Shown here one piece after another: positions 29,209 to 43,795 of a stretch of DNA of 64,000 bases. Origin of the DNA: Megachile rotundata (Eukaryota; Arthropoda; Insecta; Hymenoptera; Megachilidae); contig NW_027473316.1 of NCBI RefSeq assembly GCF_050947335.1, positions 930,001 through 994,000 of the forward strand, written 5' to 3'. The notes below the pieces were generated by a model. The model had not been told where the DNA came from. It did no database searches and saw nothing but the letters and a program-made list of their open reading frames with translations. The position numbers and the translations under genes were made by a program. How positions within the stretch are numbered: position 1 is the stretch's first letter; every line of letters begins with the position of its first letter.

Positions 29209-31620
29209 TTATATGATTGTGATTCTTTCATTGCGATTGTATGATTGTGATTGTATGATTGTGATTGTATGATTGTGATCGTATGATTGTGGTTGTATAA
29301 TTAAGGTTGTATGATTGTTTCTGTATGATTGTGATTGTATGATTGCGATTGTATGATTATGATTGTATAATTGTGATTGTATGATTGTGATTGTGTGATT
29401 GTGATTGTGTGATTGTGATTGTGAGATTTGATTGTATGATCGTGATTGTATGATCGTGATTGTGAGATTGTGATTGTATGATTGTGATTGAATGATTGTG
29501 ATTGTATGATAGTAATTGTATGATTGTGATTGTATGATTGCGATTGTATGATTGCGATTGTATGATTGTGATTGTATGACTGTGATTGAATGATTGTGAT
29601 TCTTTGATTGCGATTGCATGATTGTGATTGTATGATTGTGATTGTATGATTGTGATTGTATGATTGTGATTGTATGATTGTGATTGCATGATTGTAATTG
29701 TACGATTGTGATTGTATGATTGTGATTGTATGATTGTGATTGTATGATTGTGATTGTATGATAGTGATTGTATGATTGTTTCTGTATGATTGTGATTGTA
29801 TGATTGCGATTGTATGATTATGATTGTATGATTGTGATTGTATGATTGTGATTGTATGATTGTGATTGAATGATTGTGATTGTATGATAGTAATTGTATG
29901 ATTGCGATTGTATGATTGAGATTGTATGATTGCGATTGTATGATTGTGATCGTAAGATTGTGATTGTATGATTGTGATTGTATGATTGTGATTGTATGAT
30001 TGTGATTGTATGATTGTGATTGTATGATTGTGATTGTATGATTGTGATTGTATGATTGTGATCGTATGATTGTGGTTGTATAATTAAGGTTGTCTGATTG
30101 TTTCTGTATGATTGTGATTGTATGATTGCGATTGTATGATTGTGATTGTATGATTGTGATTGTATGATTGTGATTGTATGATTGTGATTGTATGATTGTG
30201 ATTGTATGATTGTGATTGCATGATTGTGATTGTATGATTGTGATTGTGTGATTGTGATTGTGTGATTGTGATTGTATGATTGTGATTGTATGATTGTGAT
30301 TGTATGATGGTGATTGTATGATTGTGCTTGTATGATTGTGATTGTATGATTGTGATTGTATGATTGTGATTGTATGATTGTGATTGTATGATTGTGATTG
30401 TATGATTGTGATTGTATGATTGTGATTGTATGATTGTGATTGTATGATTGTGATTGTGTGATTGTGATTGTATGATTGTGATTGTATGATTGTGATTGTA
30501 TGATTGTGATTGTATGATTGTGATTGTATGATTGTGCTTGTATGATTGTGATTGTATGATTGTGATTGTATGATTGTGATTGTATGATTGTGATTGTATG
30601 ATTGTGATTGTATGATTGTGATTGTGAGATTGTGATTGTATGATTGTGATTGTATGATTGTGATTGTATGATTGTGATTGTATGATTGTGATTGTATGAT
30701 TGTGATTGTATGATTGTGATTGTATGATTGTGATTGTATGACTGTGATTGTATCACTGTGATTGTATGATTGTGATTGTATGATTGTGATTGTATGATTG
30801 TGATTGTATGATTGTGATTGAATGATTGTGATCGTATGATTGTGATTGTAAGATTGTGATTGTGCGATTGCGGTTGTATGATTGTGATTGTATGATAGTA
30901 ATTTTATGATTGTGATTGTATGATTGCGATTGCATGATTGTGATTTTATGATTGTGATTGTATGATTGTGATTGTATGATTGTGATCGAATGATGGTGAT
31001 TCTTTGATTGCGATTGTAAGATTGTGATTGTAAGATTGTGATTGTGGGATTGCGATTGTATGATTGTGATTGTATGATTGTGATTGTATGATTGTGATTG
31101 TATGATAGTAATTGTATGATTGTGATCGTATGATTGTGATTGTATGATTGTGATTGTATGATTGTGATCGTATGATTGTGGTTGTATAATTCAGGTTGTA
31201 TGATTATTTCTGTGTGATTGTGATTGTATGATTGCGATTGTATGATTGTGATTGTATGATTGTGATTGTATGATTGTGATCGTATGATTGTGATTCTTTG
31301 ATTGCGATGGTATGATTGCGATTGTATGATCGTGATTGTATGATCGTGATTGTATGATCGTGATTGTATGATCGTGATTGTATGATAGTAATTGTATGAT
31401 TGTGATTGTATGATTGCGATTGTATGATTGTGATTTTGTGATTGCGATTGAATGATTGTGATCGTATGATTGTGATTCTTTGATTGCGATTGTATGATTG
31501 TGATTGTATGATTGTGATTGTATGATTGTGATTGTATGATTGTGATTGTATGATTGTGATTGTATGATTGTGATTGTATGATTGTGGTTGTATGATTGTG
31601 ATTGTATGATTGTGATTCTT
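29209..31620 (+). repeat. 1-bp-deletion-marked block, third copy
   Basis: Begins as 5390 does, with the 1-bp deletion at 29424. It lacks one GATCGTATG monomer between TATCACTG (30751) and GATCGAATGATGG (30984), giving 233 bp instead of 247. It has gained about 13 monomers, including a second GTGCTTGTATG cluster near 30535, relative to 5390-7137. A run of four GATCGTG monomers is near 31326-31380. Confidence 0.87.
29424..29432 (+). other. 1-bp-deleted monomer, site 3
   Basis: AGATTTGATT with one G missing; 23,813 bp after site 2, which is 1,701 monomers minus 1 base. Confidence 0.95.
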
Positions 31621-34600
31621 TCATTGCGATTGTATGATTGTGATTGTATGATTGTGATTGTATGATTGTGATTGTATGATTGTGATTGTATGATTGCGAT
31701 TGTATGATTGTGATTGTATGACTGTGATTGTATGATAGTGATTGTATGATAGTGATTGTATGATTGTGATTGTATGATTGTGATTCTATGATTGCGATTG
31801 TATGATTATGATTGAATGATTGTGATTGTGCGATTGCGGTTGTATGATTGTGATTGTATGATAGTAATTTTATGATTGTGATTGTATGATTGCGATTGCA
31901 TGATTGTGATTTTATGATTGTGATTGTATGATTGTGATTGTATGATTGTGATCGAATGATGGTGATTCTTTGATTGCGATTGTAAGATTGTGATTGTAAG
32001 ATTGTGATTGTGGGATTGCGATTGTATGATTGTGATTGTATGATTGTGATTGTATGATTGTGATTGTATGATAGTAATTGTATGATTGTGATCGTATGAT
32101 TGTGATTGTATGATTGTGATTGTATGATTGTGATCGTATGATTGTGGTTGTATAATTAAGGTTGTATGATTGTTTCTGTATGATTGTGATTGTATGATTG
32201 CGATTGTATGATTGTGATTGTATGATTGTGGTTGTATGATTGTGATTGTATGATTGTGATTCTTTCATTGCGATTGTATGATTGTGATTGTATGATTGTG
32301 ATTGTATGATTGTGATTGTATGATTGTGATTGTATGATTGCGATTGTATGATTGTGATTGTATGATTGTGATTGTATGATAGTGATTGTATGATAGTGAT
32401 TGTATGATTGTGATTGTATGATTGTGATTGTATGATTGCGATTGTATGATTATGATTGAATGATTGTGATAGTATGACTGTGATTGTGTGATTGTGATTG
32501 TGAGATTGTGATTGTATGATTTTGATTGTATGATGGTGATTGTATGATCGTGATTGTGAGATTGTGATTGTATGATTGTGATTGTATGATTGTGATTGTA
32601 TGATTGTGATTGTATGATTGTAATTGTATGATTGTGATTGTATGATAGTAATTGTATGACTGTGATTGTATGATTGTGATTGTATGATTGTGATTGTATG
32701 ATTGTGATTGAATGATTGTGATCGTATGATTGTGATGGTATGACTGTGATTGTATGATTGTGATTGTATAATTGTGATTGTATGATTGTGATTGTATGAT
32801 TGTGATTGTATGATTGTGATTGTATGATTGTGATTGTATGATTGTGATTGTATGGTAGTAATTTTATGATTGTGATTGTATGATTGTGATTGTATGATTG
32901 TGATTGTATGATTGTGATTGTATGATTGTGATTGTATGATTGTGATTGTATGATTGTGATTGTATGATTGTGATTGTATGATTGTGACTGTATGATTGTG
33001 ATTGTATGATTGTGATTGTATGATTGTGAATGTATGATTGTGATTGTATGATTGTGATTGTATGATTGTGATTGTATGATTGTGATTGTATGATTGTGAT
33101 TGTATGATTGGGATCGTATGATTGTGATTGTAAGATTGTGATTGTGTGATTGCGATTGTATGATTGTGACTGTATGATTGTGATTGTATGATTGTGATTG
33201 TATGATTGTGGTTGTATAATTAAGGTTGTATGATTGTTTCTGTATGATTGTGATTGTATGATTGCGATTGTATGATTGTGATTATATGATTGTGATTGTG
33301 TGATTGTGATTGTATGATTGTGATTGCATGATTGTGATTGTATGATTGTGATTGTATGATTGTGATTGTATGATTGTGATTGTATGATTGTGATTGTATG
33401 ATTGTGATTGTATGATTGTGATTGTATGATTGTGATTGTATGATTGTGATTGTATGATTGTGATTGTATGATTGTGATTGTATGATTGTGATTGTATGAT
33501 TGTGATTGTATGATTGTGACTGTATGATTGTGATTGTATGATTGTGATTGTATGATTGTGATTGTATGATTGTGATTGTATGATTGTGATTGTATGATTG
33601 TGATTGTATGATTGTGATTGTATGATTGGGATCGTATGATTGTGATTGTAAGATTGTGATTGTGTGATTGCGATTGTATGATTGTGACTGTATGATTGTG
33701 ATTGTATGATTGTAATTGTATGATTGTGATTGTATGATTGTGATTCTTTGATTGCGATTGTATGATTGTGATTGTATGATTGTGATTGTATGATTGTGAT
33801 TGTATGATTGTGATTGTATGATTGTGATTGTATGATTGTGATTGTATGATTGTGATTGTATGATTGCGATTGTATGATTGTGATCGTATGATTGTGATTC
33901 TTTGATTGCGATTGTATGATTGTGATTGTATGATTGTGATTGTATGATTATGGTTGTATGATTGTGATTGTATGATTGTGATTCTTTCATTGCGATTGTA
34001 TGATTGTGATTGTATGATTGTGATTGTATGATTGTGATTGTATGATTGTGATTGTATGATTGTGATTGTATGATTGTGATCGTATGATTGTGGTTGTATA
34101 ATTAAGGTTGTATGATTGTTTCTGTATGATTGTGATTGTATGATTGCGATTGTATGATTGTGATTGTATGATTGTGATTGTATGATTGTGATTGTATGAT
34201 TGTGATTGCCTGATTGTGATTGTATGATTGTGATTGTATGATTGTGATTGTATGATTGTGATTGTATGATTGTGATTGTATGATTGTGATTGTATGATTG
34301 TGATTGTATGATTGTGATTGTATGATTGTGATTGTATGATTGTGATCGTATGATTGTGGTTGTATAATTAAGGTTGTCTGATTGTTTCTGTATGATTGTG
34401 ATTGTATGATTGCGATTGTATGATTGTGATTGTATGATTGTGATTGTATGATTGTGATTGTATGATTGTGATTGCATGATTGTGATTGTATGATTGTGAT
34501 TGTATGATTGTGATTGTATGATTGTGGTTGTATGATTGTGATTATATGATTGTGATTCTTTCATTGCGATTGTATGATTGTGATTGTATGATTGTGATTG

Positions 34601-34739
34601 TATGATTGTGATCGTATGATTGTGGTTGTATAATTAAGGTTGTATGATTGTTTCTGTATGATTGTGATTGTATGATTGCGATTGTATGATTATGATTGTA
34701 TAATTGTGATTGTATGATTGTGATTGTGTGATTGTGATT
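31621..34739 (+). repeat. Block preceding the ~9-kb HOR, copy 1
   Basis: Matches about 50,020-53,470 at offset 18,225 to 18,715, drifting by whole monomers. Shared markers: GATTATGATTGAATG joined directly to GTGCGATTGCGG (31808/42370/50030), GATCGAATGATGG (31950/42518/50175), GGTAG (32854/43478/51121) and GCCTG (34208/52923). The right end is the third copy of the GCCTG block. Confidence 0.86.
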
Positions 34740-34756
34740 GTGTGATTGTGATTGTG

Positions 34757-34765
34757 AGATTTGAT
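34757..34765 (+). other. 1-bp-deleted monomer, site 4
   Basis: Same lesion and context as the other sites, 549 bp after the GCCTG monomer at 34208. Confidence 0.95.
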
Positions 34766-37459
34766 TGTATGATCGTGATTGTATGATCGTGATTGTGAGA
34801 TTGTGATTGTATGATTGTGATTGAATGATTGTGATTGTATGATAGTAATTGTATGATTGTGATTGTATGATTGCGATTGTATGATTGCGATTGTATGATT
34901 GTGATTGTATGACTGTGATTGAATGATTGTGATTCTTTGATTGCGATTGCATGATTGTGATTGTATGATTGTGATTGTATGATTGTGATTGTATGATTGT
35001 GATTGTATGATTGTGATTGTATGATTGTGATTGCATGATTGTAATTGTACGATTGTGATTGTATGATTGTGATTGTATGATTGTGATTGTATGATTGTGA
35101 TTGTATGATAGTGATTGTATGATTGTTTCTGTATGATTGTGATTGTATGATTGCGATTGTATGATTATGATTGTATGATTGTGATTGTATGATTGTGATT
35201 GTATGATTGTGATTGAATGATTGTCATTGTATGATAGTAATTGTATGATTGTGATTGTATGATTGCGATTGTATGATTGAGATTGTATGATTGCGATTGT
35301 ATGATTGTGATCGTAAGATTGTGATTGTATGATTGTGATTGTATGATTGTGATTGTATGATTGTGATTGTATGATTGTGATTGTATGATTGTGATTGTAT
35401 GATTGTGATTGTATGATTGTGATCGTATGATTGTGGTTGTATAATTAAGGTTGTCTGATTGTTTCTGTATGATTGTGATTGTATGATTGCGATTGTATGA
35501 TTGTGATTGTATGATTGTGATTGTATCATTGTGATTGTATGATTGTGATTGTATGATTGTGATTGTATGATTGTGATTGCATGATTGTGATTGTATGATT
35601 GTGATTGTGTGATTGTGATTGTGTGATTGTGATTGTATGATTGTGATTGTATGATTGTGATTGTATGATGGTGATTGTATGATTGTGCTTGTATGATTGT
35701 GATTGTATGATTGTGATTGTATGATTGTGATTGTATGATTGTGATTGTATGATTGTGATTGTATGATTGTGATTGTATGATTGTGATTGTATGATTGTGA
35801 TTGTATGATTGTGATTGTGTGATTGTGATTGTATGATTGTGATTGTATGATTGTGATTGTATGATTGTGATTGTATGATTGTGATTGTATGATTGTGCTT
35901 GTATGATTGTGATTGTATGATTGTGATTGTATGATTGTGATTGTATGATTGTGATTGTATGATTGTGATTGTATGATTGTGATTGTGAGATTGTGATTGT
36001 ATGATTGTGATTGTATGATTGTGATTGTATGATTGTGATTGTATGATTGTGATTGTATGATTGTGATTATATGATTGTGATTGTATGATTGTGATTGTAT
36101 GACTGTGATTGTATCACTGTGATTGTATGATTGTGATTGTATGATTGTGATTGTATGATTGTGATTGTATGATTGTGATTGAATGATTGTGATCGTATGA
36201 TTGTGATCGTATGATTGTGATTGTAAGATTGTGATTGTGCGATTGCGGTTGTATGATTGTGATTGTATGATAGTAATTTTATGATTGTGATTGTATGATT
36301 GCGATTGCATGATTGTGATTTTATGATTGTGATTGTATGATTGTGATTGTATGATTGTGATCGAATGATGGTGATTCTTTGATTGCGATTGTAAGATTGT
36401 GATTGTAAGATTGTGATTGTGGGATTGCGATTGTATGATTGTGATTGTATGATTGTGATTGTATGATTGTGATAGTATGATAGTAATTGTATGATTGTGA
36501 TCGTATGATTGTGATTGTATGATTGTGATTGTATGATTGTGATCGTATGATTGTGGTTGTATAATTCAGGTTGTATGATTATTTCTGTGTGATTGTGATT
36601 GTATGATTGCGATTGTATGATTGTGATTGTATGATTGTGATTGTATGATTGTGATCGTATGATTGTGATTCTTTGATTGCGATGGTATGATTGCGATTGT
36701 ATGATCGTGATTGTATGATCGTGATTGTATGATCGTGATTGTATGATCGTGATTGTATGATAGTAATTGTATGATTGTGATTGTATGATTGCGATTGTAT
36801 GATTGTGATTTTATGATTGCGATTGAATGATTGTGATCGTATGATTGTGATTCTTTGATTGCGATTGTATGATTGTGATTGTATGATTGTGATTGTATGA
36901 TTGTGATTGTATGATTGTGATTGTATGATTGTGATTGTATGATTGTGATTGTATGATTGTGATTGTATGATTGTGGTTGTATGATTGTGATTGTATGATT
37001 GTGATTCTTTCATTGCGATTGTATGATTGTGATTGTATGATTGTGATTGTATGATTGTGATTGTATGATTGTGATTGTATGATTGCGATTGTATGATTGT
37101 GATTGTATGATTGTGATTGTATGATAGTGATTGTATGATAGTGATTGTATGATTGTGATTGTATGATTGTGATTGTATGATTGCGATTGTATGATTATGA
37201 TTGAATGATTGTGATTGTATGACTGTGATTGTGTGATTGTGATTGTGAGATTGTGATTGTATGATTTTGATTGTATGATGGTGATTGTATGATCGTGATT
37301 GTGAGATTGTGATTGTATGATTGTGATTGTATGATTGTGATTGTATGATTGTGATTGTATGATTGTGATTGTATGATTGTGATTGTATGATTGTGATTGT
37401 ATGATAGTAATTGTATGACTGTGATTGTATGATTGTGATTGTATGATTGTGATTGTACG

Positions 37460-38638
37460 ATTGTGATTGAATGATTGTGATCGTATGATTGTGATGGTAT
37501 GACTGTGATTGTATGATTGTGATTGTATGATTGTGATTGTATGATTGTGATTGTATGATTGTGACTGTATGATTGTGATTGTATGATTGTGATTGTATGA
37601 TTGTGAATGTATGATTGTGATTGTATGATTGTGATTGTATGATTGTGATTGTATGATTGTGATTGTATGATTGGGATCGTATGATTGTGATTGTAAGATT
37701 GTGATTGTGTGATTGCGATTGTATGATTGTGACTGTATGATTGTGATTGTATGATTGTGATTGTATGATTGTGATTGTATGATTGTGATTCTTTGATTGC
37801 GATTGTATGATTGTGATTGTATGATTGTGATTGTATGATTGTGATTGTATGATTGTGATTGTATGATTGTGATTGTATGATTGTGATTGTATGATTGTGA
37901 TTGTATGACTGGGATTGTATGATTGTGATTGTATGATTGTGATTGTATGATTGTGATTGTATGATTGTGATTGTATGTTTGTGATTGCATGATTGTGATT
38001 GCATGATTGTGATTGTATGATTGTGATTGTATGATTGTGATTGTATGATTGTGATTGTATGATTGTGATTGTGTGATAGTGATTGTATGATTGTTTCTGT
38101 ATGATTGTGATTGTATGATTGCGATTGTATGATTATGATTGTTTGATTGTGATCGTATGATTGTGGATGTATAATTAAGGTTGTATGATTGTTTCTGTAT
38201 GATTGTGATTGTATGATTGCGATTGTATGATTGTGATTGTATGATTGTGATTGTGTGATTGTGATTGTATGATTGTGATTGCATGATTGTGATTGTATGA
38301 TTGTGATTGTATGATTGTGATTGTATGATTGTGATTGTATGATTGTGATTGTATGATTGTGATTGTATGATTGTGATTGCATGATTGTGATTGTATGATT
38401 GTGATTGTATGATTGTGATTGTATGATTGTGATTGTATGATTGTGATTGTGTGATAGTGATTGTATGATTGTTTCTGTATGATTGTGATTGTATGATTGC
38501 GATTGTATGATTATGATTGTTTGATTGTGATTGTATGATTGTGATTGTGTGATTGTGATTGTGAGATTGTGATTGTATGATCGTGATTGTGAGATTGTGA
38601 TTGTGAGATTGTGATTGTATGATTGTGATTGAATGATT
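37460..38638 (+). repeat. 1,176-bp tandem duplication, unit 1
   Basis: Repeated directly by 38,639-39,815. Markers: GATGGTATG 37493/38655 and GATTGGGATCG 37671/38833 (offset 1,162), then GTGGATG 38165/39341 (offset 1,176, 84 monomers). The change in offset is one monomer. GTATGACTGGGATTG near 37907 is private to unit 1. Confidence 0.88.
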
Positions 38639-39815
38639 GTGATCGTATGATTGTGATGGTATGACTGTGATTGTATGATTGTGATTGTATGATTGTGATT
38701 GTATGATTGTGATTGTATGATTGTGACTGTATGATTGTGATTGTATGATTGTGATTGTATGATTGTGAATGTATGATTGTGATTGTATGATTGTGATTGT
38801 ATGATTGTGATTGTATGATTGTGATTGTATGATTGGGATCGTATGATTGTGATTGTAAGATTGTGATTGTGTGATTGCGATTGTATGATTGTGACTGTAT
38901 GATTGTGATTGTATGATTGTGATTGTATGATTGTGATTGTATGATTGTGATTCTTTGATTGCGATTGTATGATTGTGATTGTATGATTGTGATTGTATGA
39001 TTGTGATTGTATGATTGTGATTGTATGATTGTGATTGTATGATTGTGATTGTATGATTGTGATTGTATGATTGTGATTGTATGACTGTGATTGTATGATT
39101 GTGATTGTATGATTGTGATTGTATGATTGTGATTGTATGATTGTGATTGTATGTTTGTGATTGCATGATTGTGATTGCATGATTGTGATTGTATGATTGT
39201 GATTGTATGATTGTGATTGTATGATTGTGATTGTATGATTGTGATTGTGTGATAGTGATTGTATGATTGTTTCTGTATGATTGTGATTGTATGATTGCGA
39301 TTGTATGATTATGATTGTTTGATTGTGATCGTATGATTGTGGATGTATAATTAAGGTTGTATGATTGTTTCTGTATGATTGTGATTGTATGATTGCGATT
39401 GTATGATTGTGATTGTATGATTGTGATTGTGTGATTGTGATTGTATGATTGTGATTGCTTGATTGTGATTGTATGATTGTGATTGTATGATTGTGATTGT
39501 ATGATTGTGATTGTATGATTGTGATTGTATGATTGTGATTGTATGATTGTGATTGCATGATTGTGATTGTATGATTGTGATTGTATGATTGTGATTGTAT
39601 GATTGTGATTGTATGATTGTGATTGTGTGATAGTGATTGTATGATTGTTTCTGTATGATTGTGATTGTATGATTGCGATTGTATGATTATGATTGTTTGA
39701 TTGTGATTGTATGATTGTGATTGTGTGATTGTGATTGTGAGATTGTGATTGTATGATCGTGATTGTGAGATTGTGATTGTGAGATTGTGATTGTATGATT
39801 GTGATTGAATGATTG
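38639..39815 (+). repeat. 1,176-bp tandem duplication, unit 2
   Basis: Starts at a GATTGAATGATTGTGAT joint that occurs at both ends of the unit, consistent with unequal exchange between two similar monomers. GATTGCTTGATTG near 39461 replaces GATTGCATG. The ~9-kb copy B and the 53-57 kb copy have only one unit here. Confidence 0.88.
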
Positions 39816-40565
39816 TGATTGTATGATAGTAATTGTATGATTGTGATTGTATGATTGCGATTGTATGATTGTGATTGTATGATTGTGATTGTATGATTGT
39901 GATCGTATGATTGTGATTCTTTGATTGCGATTGTATGATTGCGATTTTATGATTGTGATTGTATGATTGTGATTGTATGATTGTGGTTGTATGATTGTGA
40001 TTGTATGATTGTGATTCTTTCATTGCGATTGTGTGATTGTGATTGTATGATTGTGATTCTTTCATTGCGATTGTGTGATTGTGATTGTATGATTGTGATT
40101 GTATGATTGTGATTGTATGACTGTGATTGAATGATTGTGATTGTATGATAGTAATTGTATGATTGTGATTGTATGATTGCGATTGTATGACTGTGATTGT
40201 ATGATTGTGATCGTATGATTGTGATTGTATGATTGTGATTGTATGATTGTGATCGTATGATTGTGGTTGTATAATTCAGGTTGTATGATTATTTCTGTGT
40301 GATTGTGATTGTATGATTGCGATTGTATGATTGTGATTGTATGATTGTGATCGTATGATTGTGATTCTTTGATTGCGATTGTATGATTGTGATTGTATGA
40401 TTGTGATTGTATGATTGTGATCGTATGATTGTGGTTGTATAATTAAGGTTGTATGATTGTTTCTGTATGATTGTGATTGTATGATTGCGATTGTATGATT
40501 ATGATTGTATAATTGTGATTGTATGATTGTGATTGTGTGATTGTGATTGTGTGATTGTGATTGTG

Positions 40566-40574
40566 AGATTTGAT
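40566..40574 (+). other. 1-bp-deleted monomer, site 5
   Basis: Same lesion. The flanking block here follows a TTCAGG trio (40275) rather than the GCCTG block. Confidence 0.95.
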
Positions 40575-43500
40575 TGTATGATCGTGATTGTATGATCGTG
40601 ATTGTGAGATTGTGATTGTATGATTGTGATTGAATGATTGTGATTGTATGATAGTAATTGTATGATTGTGATTGTATGATTGCGATTGTATGATTGCGAT
40701 TGTATGATTGTGATTGTATGACTGTGATTGAATGATTGTGATTCTTTGATTGCGATTGCATGATTGTGATTGTATGATTGTGATTGTATGATTGTGATTG
40801 TATGATTGTGATTGTATGATTGTGATTGCATGATTGTAATTGTACGATTGTGATTGTATGATTGTGATTGTATGATTGTGATTGTATGATTGTGATTGTA
40901 TGATTGTGATTGTATGATAGTGATTGTATGATTGTTTCTGTATGATTGCGATTGTATGATTGCGATTGTATGATTATGATTGTATGATTGTGATTGTATG
41001 ATTGTGATTGTATGATTGTGATTGAATGATTGTGATTGTATGATAGTAATTGTATGATTGTGATTGTATGATTGCGATTGTATGATTGAGATTGTATGAT
41101 TGCGATTGTATGATTGTGATCGTAAGATTGTGATTGTATGATTGTGATTGTATGATTGTGATTGTATGATTGTGATTGTATGATTGTGATTGTATGATTG
41201 TGATTGTATGATTGTGATTGTATGATTGTGATTGTATGATTGTGATCGTATGATTGTGGTTGTATAATTAAGGTTGTCTGATTGTTTCTGTATGATTGTG
41301 ATTGTATGATTGCGATTGTATGATTGTGATTGTATGATTGTGATTGTATGATTGTGATTGTATGATTGTGATTGTATGATTGTGATTGTATGATTGTGAT
41401 TGCATGATTGTGATTGTATGATTGTGATTGTGTGATTGTGATTGTGTGATTGTGATTGTATGATTGTGATTGTATGATGGTGATTGTATGATTGTGCTTG
41501 TATGATTGTGATTGTATGATTGTGATTGTATGATTGTGATTGTATGATTGTGATTGTATGATTGTGATTGTATGATTGTGATTGTATGATTGTGATTGTA
41601 TGATTGTGATTGTATGATTGTGATTGTGTGATTGTGATTGTGTGATTGTGATTGTATGATTGTGATTGTATGATTGTGATTGTATGATTGTGATTGTATG
41701 ATTGTGCTTGTATGATTGTGATTGTATGATTGTGATTGTATGATTGTGATTGTATGATTGTGATTGTATGATTGTGATTGTATGATTGTGATTGTGAGAT
41801 TGTGATTGTATGATTGTGATTGTATGATTGTGATTGTATGATTGTGATTGTATGATTGTGATTGTATGATTGTGATTGTATGATTGTGATTGTATGATTG
41901 TGATTGTATGATTGTGATTGTATGACTGTGATTGTATCACTGTGATTGTATGATTGTGATTGTATGATTGTGATTGTATGATTGTGATTGTATGATTGTG
42001 ATTGAATGATTGTGATCGTATGATTGTGATCGTATGATTGTGATTGTAAGATTGTGATTGTGCGATTGCGGTTGTATGATTGTGATTGTATGATAGTAAT
42101 TTTATGATTGTGATTGTATGATTGCGATTGCATGATTGTGATTTTATGATTGTGATTGTATGATTGTGATTGTATGATTGTGATTGTATGATTGTGATTG
42201 TATGATTGTGATTGTATGATTGTGATTGTATGATTGTGGTTGTATGATTGTGATTGTATGATTGCGATTGTATGATTGTGATTGTATGACTGTGATTGTA
42301 TGATAGTGATTGTATGATAGTGATTGTATGATTGTGATTGTATGATTGTGATTGTATGATTGCGATTGTATGATTATGATTGAATGATTGTGATTGTGCG
42401 ATTGCGGTTGTATGATTGTGATTGTATGATAGTAATTTTATGATTGTGATTGTATGATTGCGATTGCATGATTGTGATTTTATGATTGTGATTGTATGAT
42501 TGTGATTGTATGATTGTGATCGAATGATGGTGATTCTTTGATTGCGATTGTAAGATTGTGATTGTAAGATTGTGATTGTGGGATTGCGATTGTATGATTG
42601 TGATTGTATGATTGTGATTGTATGATTGTGATTGTATGATTGTGATTGTATGATAGTAATTGTATGATTGTGATCGTATGATTGTGATTGTATGATTGTG
42701 ATTGTATGATTGTGATCGTATGATTGTGGTTGTATAATTAAGGTTGTATGATTGTTTCTGTATGATTGTGATTGTATGATTGCGATTGTATGATTGTGAT
42801 TGTATGATTGTGGTTGTATGATTGTGATTGTATGATTGTGATTCTTTCATTGCGATTGTATGATTGTGATTGTATGATTGTGATTGTATGATTGTGATTG
42901 TATGATTGTGATTGTATGATTGTGATTGTATGATTGCGATTGTATGATTGTGATTGTATGATTGTGATTGTATGATAGTGATTGTATGATAGTGATTGTA
43001 TGATTGTGATTGTATGATTGTGATTGTATGATTGCGATTGTATGATTATGATTGAATGATTGTGATAGTATGACTGTGATTGTGTGATTGTGATTGTGAG
43101 ATTGTGATTGTATGATTTTGATTGTATGATGGTGATTGTATGATCGTGATTGTGAGATTGTGATTGTATGATTGTGATTGTATGATTGTGATTGTATGAT
43201 TGTGATTGTATGATTGTAATTGTATGATTGTGATTGTATGATAGTAATTGTATGACTGTGATTGTATGATTGTGATTGTATGATTGTGATTGTATGATTG
43301 TGATTGAATGATTGTGATCGTATGATTGTGATGGTATGACTGTGATTGTATGATTGTGATTGTATAATTGTGATTGTATGATTGTGATTGTATGATTGTG
43401 ATTGTATGATTGTGATTGTATGATTGTGATTGTATGATTGTGATTGTATGATTGTGATTGTATGATTGTGATTGTATGGTAGTAATTTTATGATTGTGAT

Positions 43501-43795
43501 TGTATGATTGTGATTGTATGATTGTGATTGTATGATTGTGATTGTATGATTGTGATTGTATGATTGTGATTGTATGATTGTGATTGTATGATTGTGACTG
43601 TATGATTGTGATTGTATGATTGTGATTGTATGATTGTGAATGTATGATTGTGATTGTATGATTGTGATTGTATGATTGTGATTGTATGATTGTGATTGTA
43701 TGATTGTGATTGTATGATTGGGATCGTATGATTGTGATTGTAAGATTGTGATTGTGTGATTGCGATTGTATGATTGTGACTGTATGATTGTGATT

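Larger units (their letters stand above)
34740..43795 (+). repeat. ~9-kb higher-order repeat, copy A
   Basis: Aligns with 43,796-51,431. Offset is 9,056 bp over 34,740-37,880 (1-bp deletion 34757/43813, TATCACTG 36112/45168, GATCGAATGATGG 36359/45415). It is 9,042 near GTGGATG (38165/47207), then 7,866 to 7,643 from 39,341 to 43,790. The drop reflects an internal 1,176-bp duplication in copy A and a 210-bp loss in copy B. At 43,795 the sequence passes from a GATTGGGATCG module straight into the middle of the 1-bp-deletion block. Confidence 0.9.
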
